Positions 50,753 to 59,557 of a stretch of 64,000 nucleotides of DNA are shown piece by piece. Both the position numbers and the translations under genes were made by a program. This stretch comes from Methylobacterium sp. J-070. GTDB lineage: Bacteria; Pseudomonadota; Alphaproteobacteria; Rhizobiales; Beijerinckiaceae. The notes below the pieces were generated by a model. That model ran no database searches. It worked only from the letters and a program-made list of their open reading frames with translations, and had not been told where the DNA came from. The stretch is from NCBI RefSeq assembly GCF_022829385.1, contig NZ_JAKSXX010000142.1, positions 1 through 64,000 of the forward strand. Direction: 5' to 3'. Every line of letters starts with the position of its first letter. Position 1 is the first letter of the stretch.

Positions 50753-52699
50753 ATGTCCAGTGCCGCCCCACCCGCCGAACTCACCTGGCGCGGCATCGCC
50801 CTCGGCGCGGTGCTCACGCTGCTCTTCACCGCCGCCAACGCCTATCTCGGCCTCAAGGTGGGCCTCACCTTCGCGACCTCGATCCCCGCGGCCGTGATCT
50901 CCATGGCGGTCCTGCGCCGCATGCCCGGCGCCACGGTCCTGGAGAACAACATCGTCCAGACCGTCGCCTCCGCGGCCGGCAACCTGGCCTCCATCATCTT
51001 CGTGCTGCCGGGGCTTGTGATGATCGGCTGGTGGCAGGGCTTCCCGTGGCTCACCACCGCGGGCATCACCATGACGGGCGGGATCCTCGGCGTGATGTTC
51101 TCGGTGCCCCTGCGCCGCGCGCTCGTGATCGATTCCGACCTGCCCTTCCCCGAGGGCCGCGCCGCCGCAGAGGTGCTGCGGGTCGGCTCCAGCAGCCGCG
51201 CCGGGGAGGCGGACAGCGCGCTGGGCCTGCGCATCCTCGCCTGGAACGGCCTCGCCTCGGCGGCGTTCGCCGCGCTGGCGCAGACCCGGCTCGTGCTCGA
51301 CACCGCCGCGCTCTGGTTCCGCGTCGGGGCGGGCGCGACCGGCATCGCCGGCAATCTGTCCTTCGCACTCATCGGCGTCGGGCATCTCGTCGGGCCGTCG
51401 GTCGGCGCCGCGATGGCCCTGGGGCTGGCGATCGGCTGGGGCGGGCTGGTCCTGCTGCTGACCGCCGAGCAGCCGATGCCGGGATCGGAGCTCGAGGCGT
51501 GGGTCGGCGCGATTTTCCGGCAGGAGGTGCGCTTCTTCGGAGCCGGCGTGATGGGCGTCGCGGCGGTCTGGACGCTGGTCCGGATCGCCGGCCCGGTGCT
51601 GGGCGGCGTCCGCTCGGCCTTCGCCGCCGGCAGGGCGCGGGGCGATGGGCGGCTCCTGGCGGTCGAGGAGCGCGACCTGCCGATCACCGCGGTGATCCTC
51701 GTGGCGCTCGGCCTGCTGGCGCCGATCGGGGGGCTGCTGTGGAGCGTGCTGGCCGGCACGCCCCTGGAAGGCCATGCCATCATGCTGATCGCCGGGGCCC
51801 TGCTGCTCGTCGTCGTCGTCGGGCTCGGCGTGGCGTCGGTGACCGGCTACATGGCGGGGCTGATCGGTGCCTCGAACTCGCCCCTGTCGGGGATCGGCAT
51901 CCTGGCCGCGCTGGCGAGCGCGGTGCTCCTGCTGTGGCTGTTCGGGCGCGATGGCGACCCGCAGGCCACGGCGGCCCTGGTCGCCTACGCGCTGGCGGTG
52001 ACCGGGATCGTGTTCGGCGTCGCCACCATCGCCAACGACAACCTGCAGGATCTCAAGACCGGCCAGCTGGTCGGCGCCACGCCGTGGAAGCAGCAGGTGG
52101 CCCTGGTGATCGGCGTGGTGTTCGGCTCCCTGGTCATCCCGCCGGTGCTGAACCTCCTCGGGGCGAGCTTCGGCTTCGCGGGGGCACCCGGAGCCGGGCC
52201 GAACGCCCTCGCGGCGCCGCAGGCCGGGCTGATCTCGGCGCTGGCGAAGGGCGTTCTCACGGGGGCCGCCAACTGGCGCATGCTCGGTTGGGGTGCCGCC
52301 GTCGGCGTGGTTCTGGTGGCGCTGGATGCCGGCCTCGGACGGCTGCGGTGCCTGCGCCTGCCGCCGCTGGCGGTGGCGCTCGGGATCTACCTGCCGATGA
52401 AGCTGGTGCTGCTCCTGGTCGTGGGCGCGATGATCGGCACGGCCTACGAGCGCTGGGCGCGGCACCGCACCGATCCGGACCGGGCCCTGCGCCTGGGCAC
52501 GCTCATGGCCACGGGCCTGATCGTCGGAGAAAGCCTGTGGGGCGTCGCGTTCGCGCTCGTCGTCTACCTCTCGGGCAGCGACGCGCCCCTCGCCCTAGTG
52601 GCGGAGGGGGCGAACGGCTTCGGGCTGATCCTCGGCCTGCTGCTGTTCTCCGCGCTCGCGGCGGGACTCTACGGCTCCACGTTGAAGAGCGCCGCCTGA
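50753..52699 (+). CDS. OPT-family oligopeptide/metal-chelate transporter
   Basis: A 648-residue integral membrane protein with about 15-16 hydrophobic helices along its length. OPT-family hallmarks are the N-terminal TAANAYLGLKVGLTFATSIP, NNIVQTVASAAGNLAS, DLPFPEGRAAAEVLRVG, and near the C-terminus PLAVALGIYLPMKLVLLLVV. Bacterial OPTs import small peptides or metal-siderophore-like chelates by proton symport. The gene is alone, followed by a stretch without a gene. Length and topology fit the family. Confidence 0.93.
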   Translation: MSSAAPPAELTWRGIALGAVLTLLFTAANAYLGLKVGLTFATSIPAAVISMAVLRRMPGATVLENNIVQTVASAAGNLASIIFVLPGLVMIGWWQGFPWLTTAGITMTGGILGVMFSVPLRRALVIDSDLPFPEGRAAAEVLRVGSSSRAGEADSALGLRILAWNGLASAAFAALAQTRLVLDTAALWFRVGAGATGIAGNLSFALIGVGHLVGPSVGAAMALGLAIGWGGLVLLLTAEQPMPGSELEAWVGAIFRQEVRFFGAGVMGVAAVWTLVRIAGPVLGGVRSAFAAGRARGDGRLLAVEERDLPITAVILVALGLLAPIGGLLWSVLAGTPLEGHAIMLIAGALLLVVVVGLGVASVTGYMAGLIGASNSPLSGIGILAALASAVLLLWLFGRDGDPQATAALVAYALAVTGIVFGVATIANDNLQDLKTGQLVGATPWKQQVALVIGVVFGSLVIPPVLNLLGASFGFAGAPGAGPNALAAPQAGLISALAKGVLTGAANWRMLGWGAAVGVVLVALDAGLGRLRCLRLPPLAVALGIYLPMKLVLLLVVGAMIGTAYERWARHRTDPDRALRLGTLMATGLIVGESLWGVAFALVVYLSGSDAPLALVAEGANGFGLILGLLLFSALAAGLYGSTLKSAA

Positions 52700-53101
52700 G
52701 GCGTGCGGCCGGGATGCCCTCGGCGGCGGTTCCGGATCCCGAGATCGCCGACGGCACCCCGGAACGTCGGAGTGCCGCCGCAGACCCCATCCGCGGCCGA
52801 CGCCGCGGTGGGCCGTCCCCGTGGGTTCGTCGCCCCGGACCCGCGTCGGCCGGCATTGACTTCGCAGCTGCACAGCGGCATATCGGCGGTGCAGCGTCAG
52901 CGGCCGTCATGGCCCGCTTGAGGGGGCTGCGTGACGGATCGGGCGCCTCCCCGGCGTGATCCGGCCCCCCTCTTCATAACGTGCATGCACCCGGGCCGCC
53001 CCATCACGCGGGCTGCCCCCTGCCAACGGACCGACCCCTAACCAAGGCCGCTCGCGAGGACCGCGAGGCGCCCGGCCGGTCCTGCTGCATCGGATACATC
53101 C
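52700..53101. other. Intergenic stretch; leader region of rhlE
   Basis: No supported gene between the OPT transporter and the helicase. The last ~100 bp may form an untranslated leader, common for RNA helicase genes. Only antisense and shadow ORFs are seen. Confidence 0.45.
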
Positions 53102-54628
53102 TTGACCCAGTTCACTGATTTCGGCCTCGCCCAGCCCGTGCTGCGGGCGCTCAGCGAGGCCGGCTACGTCGCGCCGACCCCGATCCAGGCCCAGGCGATC
53201 CCGCCGGCCATGACGGGCCGCGACCTCTGCGGCATCGCCCAGACCGGCACCGGCAAGACCGCGGCCTTCGCGCTGCCGATCCTGCACCGCCTGTCGCTCT
53301 CGGACCGCCGCGCCCCGCGCCGCGGCTGCCGGGTGCTGGTGCTCTCGCCCACCCGCGAGCTCGCCAACCAGATCGCCGAATCGTTCTGCGATTACGGCCG
53401 CCACCTGTCCTACACCACCACGGTGGTGTTCGGCGGCGTCACCATCAGCCGTCAGGAGCGGGCGCTCGCCCCGGGCGTCGACATCCTGGTCGCCACCCCG
53501 GGCCGGCTGATCGACCTGATCGAGCGGCGCTCGCTGACGCTGGAGGGCGTCGAGATCCTCGTCCTCGACGAGGCCGACCAGATGCTCGACCTCGGCTTCA
53601 TCCACGCCCTCAAGCGCATCGTGAAGATGCTGCCCCAGAAGCGGCAGAGCCTGTTCTTCTCGGCCACCATGCCGAAGAACATCGCCGGCCTCGCGAGCCA
53701 GTACCTGACCGATCCGGTCCAGGTCGCGGTGACGCCCGTCGCCACCACGGCCGAGCGGGTCGAGCAGCAGGTGATCTTCGTCCACACCGGCGCCAAGCAG
53801 GCGCTGCTGGGCCACATCCTGCGCGATCCGGCGATCGAGCGCGTCCTCGTCTTCACCCGCACCAAGCACGGCGCCGACCGGGTCGTGCGCGGGCTCGACA
53901 AGGTCGGCATCGCGGCGGCGGCGATCCACGGCAACAAGAGCCAGCCCCAGCGCGAGCGGGCGCTCGCCAGCTTCAAGGACGGGTCCTGCCGGGTCCTGGT
54001 CGCCACCGACATCGCCGCCCGCGGCATCGACGTCGAGGCCGTGAGCCACGTGGTCAACTTCGACCTGCCGAACGTGCCGGAGAGCTACGTCCACCGGATC
54101 GGCCGCACTGCCCGGGCGGGCGCGGACGGGCTCGCCATCTCGTTCTGCAACGACGAGGAGAAGGCCTACCTGCGCGACATCGAGCGCATCACCCGGCAGA
54201 AGGTCCCGGTGGCGGGCTTCCCCGAGGGCTTCACCCCGCCCTCGCGCCAGGAGGCGGCCGAGATCGCCCGCGAGGAGGAGCGCCGGCCCGAGCGGCAGCA
54301 GCAGCGCCCGGGCGGCGGCCGCCAGGGCCAGCGGCCCCGGCAGCAGCAGGGCCGTCCCCAGCAGGGGCGGCCGGAGGGCGGCCGCGGGTTCGGCGGCCAG
54401 GGCCAGGGTGCCCCGCGCCAGGGTCGCCCGGAGGGCGCTCGCGGTGACGGGCGCGGCCCCGCCGTGCAGGGTCGCGACGCCCGTGCGGACCGGCCCGCCC
54501 GTCCGCAGGGCGAGCAGCGGCCGAGCCAGGGCCGGCCGCAGCGGGCCGACGCCCGTCCGCGGAGCGGCGGCGGCGGCGGCAACGAGGGCCGCAGCATCGG
54601 CTGGCTGGAGCGGGCGCCCCGCTCCTGA
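53102..54628 (+). CDS. rhlE: DEAD-box ATP-dependent RNA helicase, RhlE type
   Basis: A 508-residue helicase acting on RNA structure in ribosome assembly or the cold response. Core motifs: Q motif [11 protein letters not shown], motif [20 protein letters not shown], motif [10 protein letters not shown], motif III SATMP, and C-lobe [11 protein letters not shown] with [10 protein letters not shown]. The C-terminal tail (about 380-508) is low-complexity Arg/Gly/Gln/Pro, probably RNA-binding and disordered. The start is a TTG at 53102: no ATG or GTG gives the family N-terminus. A strong terminator follows. Confidence 0.94.
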   Translation: MTQFTDFGLAQPVLRALSEAGYVAPTPIQAQAIPPAMTGRDLCGIAQTGTGKTAAFALPILHRLSLSDRRAPRRGCRVLVLSPTRELANQIAESFCDYGRHLSYTTTVVFGGVTISRQERALAPGVDILVATPGRLIDLIERRSLTLEGVEILVLDEADQMLDLGFIHALKRIVKMLPQKRQSLFFSATMPKNIAGLASQYLTDPVQVAVTPVATTAERVEQQVIFVHTGAKQALLGHILRDPAIERVLVFTRTKHGADRVVRGLDKVGIAAAAIHGNKSQPQRERALASFKDGSCRVLVATDIAARGIDVEAVSHVVNFDLPNVPESYVHRIGRTARAGADGLAISFCNDEEKAYLRDIERITRQKVPVAGFPEGFTPPSRQEAAEIAREEERRPERQQQRPGGGRQGQRPRQQQGRPQQGRPEGGRGFGGQGQGAPRQGRPEGARGDGRGPAVQGRDARADRPARPQGEQRPSQGRPQRADARPRSGGGGGNEGRSIGWLERAPRS

Positions 54629-54656
54629 CCTGACGGCACGATCAAGAGCATCATAG

Positions 54657-54689
54657 GTCGCCCGGGACGGCTCCGTCCCGGGCGACTTT
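54657..54689 (+). terminator. Intrinsic terminator after rhlE
   Basis: A perfect 13-bp stem GTCGCCCGGGACG/CGTCCCGGGCGAC with a 4-base loop, followed by TTT. It begins 29 bp after the rhlE stop. Confidence 0.88.
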
Positions 54690-54923
54690 CTTCGGCCTGC
54701 CGCCGGCGCCGGGCCCGTCCGGTGTCCGATCGGCACTCGTGGCCATCCCGGGCACACGGAGCGAAGCGACTCCGTCGATGCCCCATCTCCCGACCTCGGG
54801 CGCTCCGGAATCGCGGCGCCGCCCGCGCCGGTTGGATGCCCGCAACCGGAAGCCGCAGCGGCGATCTTTTCTTCTGAGGGGGGACGACCCATCTCCTGCC
54901 GGATTCCACAGGGGGCCGGCACC

Positions 54924-55109
54924 ATGCGGTTCGAACTCTACCGGGACGCCAAGGGCGAATGGCGCTGGCGCCTGCGGGCGCGCAACGGCGAGATCATCGC
55001 CGAATCGGGGGAGGGGTATGTCCGCCGCGAGGATTGCGAGCACGGCATCGCCCTGGTGCGCCAGAGCGCGGAGGCCCGCATCGACGACATGACCACGAAG
55101 ATCGCCTGA
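54924..55109 (+). CDS. YegP/DUF1508-family small protein
   Basis: A 61-residue protein with the DUF1508 repeat: FELYRDAKGEWRWRLRARNG, then EIIAESGEGYVRREDCEHGI and ALVRQSA. The family occurs as one or two repeats in bacteria and its role is unclear, with links to stress or DNA repair suggested for some members. The single-repeat length fits. It lies between the rhlE terminator and a small exported protein gene. Confidence 0.85.
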   Translation: MRFELYRDAKGEWRWRLRARNGEIIAESGEGYVRREDCEHGIALVRQSAEARIDDMTTKIA

Positions 55110-55275
55110 TCCTCCCGATCCGAACGCGCCGTCAACCCTGTCCGACACTCCGTAGCGGTTACGCTGCAACGCTTCGCCTCGCCCATGCGTTGCAGCGTTT
55201 CGGACCGGACGGAGGACCACGCTTCCCGTGCGGTTCGTCGTTCGAGACGTAAACCACACGAAGGGAGTCGAGACC

Positions 55276-55542
55276 GTGCTGAGGAAATTCCTGCTCGCGG
55301 CCCTGCTGGTGCTGGGCTTCGCGGCTGCGGCGCCGGAGGGCGCATCTGCCGCGCCCATCGGTCCGGGCCTCGCCCTGCCGGCCGATGCTGCGCCGGCGGT
55401 GACCGAGAAGGCCCAGTACTACTACCGTCGCCGCTTCTACGGCCCGCGTCCGTACTGGCGCCGTCCCTATTACGGGCGCCGGTTCTACGGCCCGCGTCCC
55501 TACTGGCGCCGTCCGTACTACCGTCGCCGGTTCTACTACTAA
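55276..55542 (+). CDS. Small secreted Tyr/Arg-rich repeat protein
   Basis: An 88-residue protein with a signal peptide (about 1-26, ending SAA) and a repetitive C-terminal half. Two copies of RRFYGPRPYWRRPYYG are followed by a partial RRFYY. The mature part is strongly basic and aromatic, as in envelope or spore-coat-like proteins that cross-link or bind polysaccharide or nucleic acid. GTG at 55276 chosen for AGGGAG at 55262-55267. Function unknown. A strong terminator follows. Confidence 0.75.
   Translation: MLRKFLLAALLVLGFAAAAPEGASAAPIGPGLALPADAAPAVTEKAQYYYRRRFYGPRPYWRRPYYGRRFYGPRPYWRRPYYRRRFYY
55429..55539 (+). repeat. In-frame 48-bp tandem repeat
   Basis: Two 48-bp units (55429-55476 and 55477-55524) with a third partial unit (55525-55539) encode RRFYGPRPYWRRPYYG/R. 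The copies differ at only a few positions, which suggests recent duplication or slippage. Confidence 0.85.
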
Positions 55543-55561
55543 GCTCTCGCAGCCTTGATCG

Positions 55562-55594
55562 GCCCGGCGGCTCCTTCGAGCCGCCGGGCTTTTT
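55562..55594 (+). terminator. Intrinsic terminator after the repeat-protein gene
   Basis: A perfect 11-bp stem GCCCGGCGGCT/AGCCGCCGGGC with loop CCTTCG, followed by five T. The stem begins 20 bp after the stop. Confidence 0.93.
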
Positions 55595-55690
55595 CGCATC
55601 CCGATTCGGGGTGCATGAACGGCATGCGTGCGTTATCGTGCATGTGACGGGACGGACGGCGACAGATCGCTCCGCCCGGGAGGACGCCTG

Positions 55691-55828
55691 ATGAACGATA
55701 TCGCGCAACGCGCCGGGCCCGCAGCCGCGACGCAGGACCTCTGGCAATCGATCCCGCTGGAATGCATTCTGAGCGCCGTCGCCGTCCTGCTGGCGGCGGG
55801 CCTCAAGCTCGCCGGCCTCCTTCCCTGA
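55691..55828 (+). CDS. Small membrane protein, 45 residues
   Basis: A short ORF with a clear GGGAGGA ribosome site (about 55678-55684). Its C-terminal hydrophobic helix is LECILSAVAVLLAAGLKLAG. The N-terminal half is polar (MNDIAQRAGPAAATQDLWQS). It lies just upstream of the thioesterase gene (16 bp) and could be co-translated with it. Unknown function. Confidence 0.55.
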   Translation: MNDIAQRAGPAAATQDLWQSIPLECILSAVAVLLAAGLKLAGLLP

Positions 55829-55844
55829 CGGCGGGCACGGGCGG

Positions 55845-56306
55845 ATGGACGGCATGCAGCACGTCGAACTGTCGTCGGCGGTGAGCGCGCCGCCGTGCCG
55901 GGAGGTCGATCTGCCGCAGGGCGACCTGACGGTGCGGACCATCGCCATGCCGGCCGACACCAACGCCAACGGCGACATCTTCGGCGGCTGGGTGCTGTCG
56001 CAGATGGATCAGGCCGGCGGCATCGCCGGGGTCGACCGGGCCCAGGGCCGCGTCGTCACGGTGGCGCTGGATGCCATGACCTTCATCCGGCCGGTGCGGG
56101 TGGGCGACGTGCTGTGCGTCTACACCCGGGTCTCGCATGTCGGCCGGACCTCGATGAAGATCGAGGTCGAGGCCTGGGCACGGCGCTTCTGCACCCAGGT
56201 CCGCGAGCGCGTGACCCAGGCCACCTTCACCTTCGTGGCCATCGACGAGGACGGCCGGCCGCGGCCGATCCCGGCGGCGGTGCCGTCCCCGACCGCGTCT
56301 ACTTGA
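55845..56306 (+). CDS. Acyl-CoA thioesterase, YciA-type hotdog fold
   Basis: A 153-residue hotdog-fold thioesterase with the YciA/BACH signatures TIAMPADTNANGDIFGGWVL, SQMDQAGGIAG, and VTVALDAMTFIRPVRVGDVL, where N39 and D40 (by pattern NANGD) are the catalytic-region residues. It hydrolyses acyl-CoA to free CoA; the preferred acyl length is unknown. Its 3' end overlaps the 3' end of the convergent sodC gene by 8 bp. Confidence 0.92.
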   Translation: MDGMQHVELSSAVSAPPCREVDLPQGDLTVRTIAMPADTNANGDIFGGWVLSQMDQAGGIAGVDRAQGRVVTVALDAMTFIRPVRVGDVLCVYTRVSHVGRTSMKIEVEAWARRFCTQVRERVTQATFTFVAIDEDGRPRPIPAAVPSPTAST

Positions 56307-56850
56307 TCACCGCGCAGGCGACCCGGTCGCCGGCGCCGCCGATCGGCTGGCTGGCGTGATCGTCCTCGCCGGCATGGATGATCAGCGCCGACCCGTCTCC
56401 GTCCTTCAGGCCGCCTTCGCCGGTGAGCGGGGTCTCGCTGGAGACCTCGGCCTGGGCCGAGCCGTCCTGCGCGACGTGGATGTTCGGCAGGTCGCCCTCG
56501 TCGGGACCCTCCGGGTTGAGCAGGCCGTGCTTGCTCTGGTCGTGGTTCACATGCGCCTTGGAATTCAGGAACTTGGGGTCCGAGCAATCGCCGACCGCGT
56601 GGAAATGCAGGCCGTGCCAGCCCGGCGCCAGGCCGCCCGGCTGGATCGTGACGCGCAGCACCAGGGCGTTCGCGCCGTCGCGGATCGCCAGGGTTCCGAT
56701 CGCGTCGCCCTTGGCGTTCTTGATCGGCGCCTCGTAGGCCTCGGGGGCCTTGGCGGCCTCCTTCGGGGCTTCCTTCGCGAGTTCCTGCGCCAGGGCGCCG
56801 CCCGCGGCGACGGTTCCGAGCAATGCGAACAGCGGCAGGGTACGACTCAT
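56299..56850 (-). CDS. sodC: Cu/Zn superoxide dismutase
   Basis: A 183-residue periplasmic Cu,Zn-SOD. The signal peptide (1-21, ending GALA) is followed by an Ala/Glu/Lys-rich spacer (23-40), then the SOD core: GWHGLHFHAVGDCSDPKF (copper His pair and disulfide Cys), KAHVNHDQSKHGLLN (bridging and zinc His), GDLPNIHVAQDG (zinc Asp in this region), and ALIIHAGEDDHASQPIGGAG with the final copper His and C in RVACAVI. All ligands are present. Convergent with and overlapping the thioesterase by 8 bp. Confidence 0.95.
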   Translation of the reverse strand: MSRTLPLFALLGTVAAGGALAQELAKEAPKEAAKAPEAYEAPIKNAKGDAIGTLAIRDGANALVLRVTIQPGGLAPGWHGLHFHAVGDCSDPKFLNSKAHVNHDQSKHGLLNPEGPDEGDLPNIHVAQDGSAQAEVSSETPLTGEGGLKDGDGSALIIHAGEDDHASQPIGGAGDRVACAVIK

Positions 56851-56959
56851 GCGGTGGCTCTCCTGTACGGCCCGGTCTAGTTAGGGAGCGCGCCGGCCTT
56901 CGACAGGGCGACGCCTCCGAACCGCCGCCGCAGCTCTGCCGGGACCGCACGAAGCCCTG

Positions 56960-57736
56960 ATGACCCGAGACCGGCCCTTATCGGATCGTCCCGCCACGGG
57001 CGGGCCGCCGTCCCGGCGCGCCGACCTGTTCCTGGTGGAGCACGGCCATTTCGAGAGCCGGGCCCGGGCCCAGGCCGCGATCCGGGCCGGGCTGGTGCGG
57101 ATCGACGGACGGCCGCTCGCGCGCGCCTCGGACCCGGTCGCCCCGGGCGCCCGGGTCGAGGCGGCCGCTGAGCACCCCTATGTCTCCCGGGGCGGCCTCA
57201 AGCTCGCCGCCGCCCTGGAGGCGTTCCGGCTGGACCCGCGCGGCCGCACCTGCCTCGACGTCGGCGCCTCCACGGGCGGCTTCACGGACGTGCTGCTCGG
57301 CCGCGGCGCGGACCACGTCCACGCGGTGGATGTCGGGCACGGGCAGCTCCACCCGCGCCTCGCCGCCGACCCGCGCGTGACGAACCGCGAGGGCACCGAC
57401 ATCCGCGGCCTCGACCCGGCGGCGCTGAGGCCGCGTCCGGACCTGGCGGGCGTCGACGTGAGCTTCATCGGCCTGCGCCTCGTGCTTCCGCCCGTGGCGG
57501 GGCTGCTGGCGCCCGGCTCGGACCTCGTCGCGCTGATCAAGCCGCAATTCGAGGCCGGCCGGGGGCGCGTGGGGCGCGGCGGCCTCGTGCGCGACCCGGC
57601 GGTCCACGCGGAGGTCTGTGCCGCGGTGCGGGACACGCTGGAGGCACTCGGCGCCACGATCCTGGGCCTGATCGACTCGCCCGTCCCCGGCGGCGACGGC
57701 AATTCCGAATTCCTGATCGGCGCGCGGCTGCCATGA
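56960..57736 (+). CDS. tlyA: TlyA-family rRNA 2'-O-methyltransferase
   Basis: A 258-residue protein: an S4 RNA-binding domain (about 20-80; RADLFLVEHGHFESRARAQA) and an FtsJ/RrmJ-like methyltransferase domain (85-250) with the SAM site CLDVGASTGGFTDVLL and VDVSFIGL. TlyA methylates 16S/23S rRNA and affects sensitivity to capreomycin-type drugs; some members are hemolysins. Its stop overlaps the next RNA methyltransferase start by 4 bp. Length matches. Confidence 0.93.
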   Translation: MTRDRPLSDRPATGGPPSRRADLFLVEHGHFESRARAQAAIRAGLVRIDGRPLARASDPVAPGARVEAAAEHPYVSRGGLKLAAALEAFRLDPRGRTCLDVGASTGGFTDVLLGRGADHVHAVDVGHGQLHPRLAADPRVTNREGTDIRGLDPAALRPRPDLAGVDVSFIGLRLVLPPVAGLLAPGSDLVALIKPQFEAGRGRVGRGGLVRDPAVHAEVCAAVRDTLEALGATILGLIDSPVPGGDGNSEFLIGARLP

Positions 57737-58986
57737 GCGAGACCATGACCGAGACGGTCACGATCCGGGACCTCGGCGCCCGCGGCGACGGGATCAGTGA
57801 GACCGGGATCCTCGTACCGTACGCACTGCCGGGGGAGCGAGTCACGATCCGGCCGGAGGGCCGCCGCGCCGAGCTGCTCGACATCGTCCAGGCCTCCCCC
57901 GACCGGGTCGAGCCGTTCTGCCCCTACTACATGCGCTGCGGCGGCTGCCGCACGCAGCATCTGGCGCGGCCGGCCGAACTCGCCTGGAAGCGCGGCCTCA
58001 TCGCCCAGGCCCTGTCGCAGGCCCGGCTCGACGTCGAGCCCGCCCCGGCGCGCGACGCCCACGGCGCCGGGCGCCGCCGCATCACCCTGCATGTCCGGGA
58101 GATCGACGGCCGGGCCGAGGCCGGGCTGATGGCGGCCCGCAGCCATGACCTGGTCCCGATCGACCATTGCCCGATCACCGTGCCGGCGCTCCACCCGGCG
58201 CCCGACGTGGCGCGCCGGCTGGCGGCGCCCCTCGGCCACGGCCGCAAGCCCCTCGACGTGGCGGCGACCGCCACCGACCAGGGCCTCGACGTCGACATCC
58301 GCGGCCACGGGCCGGTGAGCGCGGGCGTCGGCACCGCCCTGGTGCGGATCGCCGGCGACCTCGGCCTGGCGCGGCTGTCGCTCCACGGCGAGCGCCTGAT
58401 GGAGGCCGAGCCGGTCTCGGTGACGGACGGCGAGATCCGTCTCTACCCGCCCCCCGGCGGCTTCCTGCAGGCGACCGCCGCCGGGCAGGCCGCGCTCGCC
58501 GATCTCACCCGCGCGGCCCTCGGATCGCGCGTCCGGCGCGTGGCGGACCTGTTCGCGGGCTGCGGGCCGCTGACCCTGGCGATGGCCCGGATTGCGGCGG
58601 TCCACGCCGTCGAGTCCGACGCGGCGGCTCTGGCCGGCCTCGTGCGGTCCGCCCGCGCGGCCACGGGCCTGCGCGCGGTCACCGGCGAGCGCCGCGACCT
58701 GTTCCGGCGGCCGCTCCTGCCGCTCGAACTCGATGCCTTCGACGCGGTGGTGTTCGATCCGCCGCGGGCCGGCGCGGAGGCGCAGGCCCGGCAGCTCGCC
58801 GCCTCGCGCTTGCCGCTGGTGATCGGCGTCGCCTGCGATGCCGGGACCTTCGCGCGCGACGCGGCGACGCTCGTGGCCGGCGGCTACCGGCTGGAGACGG
58901 TGACGCCGGTGGACCAGTTCCGCCATGCCGGCCATGTGGAGATGGTCGGCGTGTTCCGGCGCGCCGCCGCGGCGCGGCGCCGGTGA
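57733..58986 (+). CDS. RlmD/TrmA-family class I SAM-dependent RNA methyltransferase
   Basis: A 417-residue enzyme of the tRNA/rRNA (uracil-5)-methyltransferase family. A TRAM-like N-terminus (about 5-50) is followed by the Fe-S cluster motif with C63, C69, C72 (CPYYMRCGGC) and a fourth Cys in DHCPITV. The C-terminal SAM domain has VADLFAGCGPLTLAMARI, FDPPRAGAEAQ, and the catalytic Cys in GVACDAGTFARDAATL. It would make m5U in 23S rRNA or tRNA; the exact target needs comparison. It is coupled to tlyA. Confidence 0.92.
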   Translation: MSETMTETVTIRDLGARGDGISETGILVPYALPGERVTIRPEGRRAELLDIVQASPDRVEPFCPYYMRCGGCRTQHLARPAELAWKRGLIAQALSQARLDVEPAPARDAHGAGRRRITLHVREIDGRAEAGLMAARSHDLVPIDHCPITVPALHPAPDVARRLAAPLGHGRKPLDVAATATDQGLDVDIRGHGPVSAGVGTALVRIAGDLGLARLSLHGERLMEAEPVSVTDGEIRLYPPPGGFLQATAAGQAALADLTRAALGSRVRRVADLFAGCGPLTLAMARIAAVHAVESDAAALAGLVRSARAATGLRAVTGERRDLFRRPLLPLELDAFDAVVFDPPRAGAEAQARQLAASRLPLVIGVACDAGTFARDAATLVAGGYRLETVTPVDQFRHAGHVEMVGVFRRAAAARRR

Positions 58987-59051
58987 GCCGCCGATCGTCG
59001 GCAACGCAACCTGCGGGCCCGTCTCACGTTCTCCCGACGACTGGAGGTCCC

Positions 59052-59324
59052 ATGAGCCGAGGATGCCTTCGCCCCCTGACGCTGGCCGCGCTGAGCCTCG
59101 CCCTTCCCGGCGCGCTCGCGGCGCAGACCGTCGCCCCCGATGAGACCGGAACCGGCGGCGGCCCGGCCTCGACGATCACGGCGCCGAACACCAACACCCT
59201 CGGCGTGACCAAGCCGCCGGGGACGTCGCTCGGCCCCGGCGAGGTTCCGTCCCGCGAGGAGCGGCGGCGCGAGCGCGCCGTGACCGACAAGATCGACAGC
59301 AGCATCTGCGACGGCTGCAACTGA
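59052..59324 (+). CDS. Small exported hypothetical protein, 90 residues
   Basis: A 90-residue protein with a signal peptide (about 1-24, ending ALAA), a Gly/Thr/Pro-rich middle (TGGGPASTITAPNTNTLGVT) and a charged end (PSREERRRERAVTDKIDSSI) finishing in CDGCN. Ends like this, with a terminal Cys pair, are common in small Methylobacterium secreted proteins. GGAGG 5 bp before the ATG supports the start. No function. Confidence 0.65.
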   Translation: MSRGCLRPLTLAALSLALPGALAAQTVAPDETGTGGGPASTITAPNTNTLGVTKPPGTSLGPGEVPSREERRRERAVTDKIDSSICDGCN

Positions 59325-59557
59325 GGGGCGCGCTCAGAGCGCTCCCAGCGTTGGCGCGGCGGGTCGAGTCGCGCCGGTGATCGGGCGGTCCACCGGGGCC
59401 GGTCGGCGGCCCTCGCTCCCGCGGGCGGGCGGCAATGTCACGGAGTCGTCAGAAAACACCGCCACACCCGCGGCTCAGCTTGCGCCGGGAGTCGCCGTGC
59501 CGGATGCGGATTGAGCCCTGCGCTGCCTCGTGACCGTCCTGCATCCGAGACCCATTC

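Noticed and set aside
50585-52465. 626-codon minus-strand frame opposite the OPT transporter
   Set aside because: Antisense to a well-supported membrane protein gene; biased residues and no recognisable motif.
55429-55539. CRISPR-like repetition
   Set aside because: The units are directly adjacent without spacers and are in frame within a coding gene, so it is a protein tandem repeat. No CRISPR array or cas gene was seen in the window.
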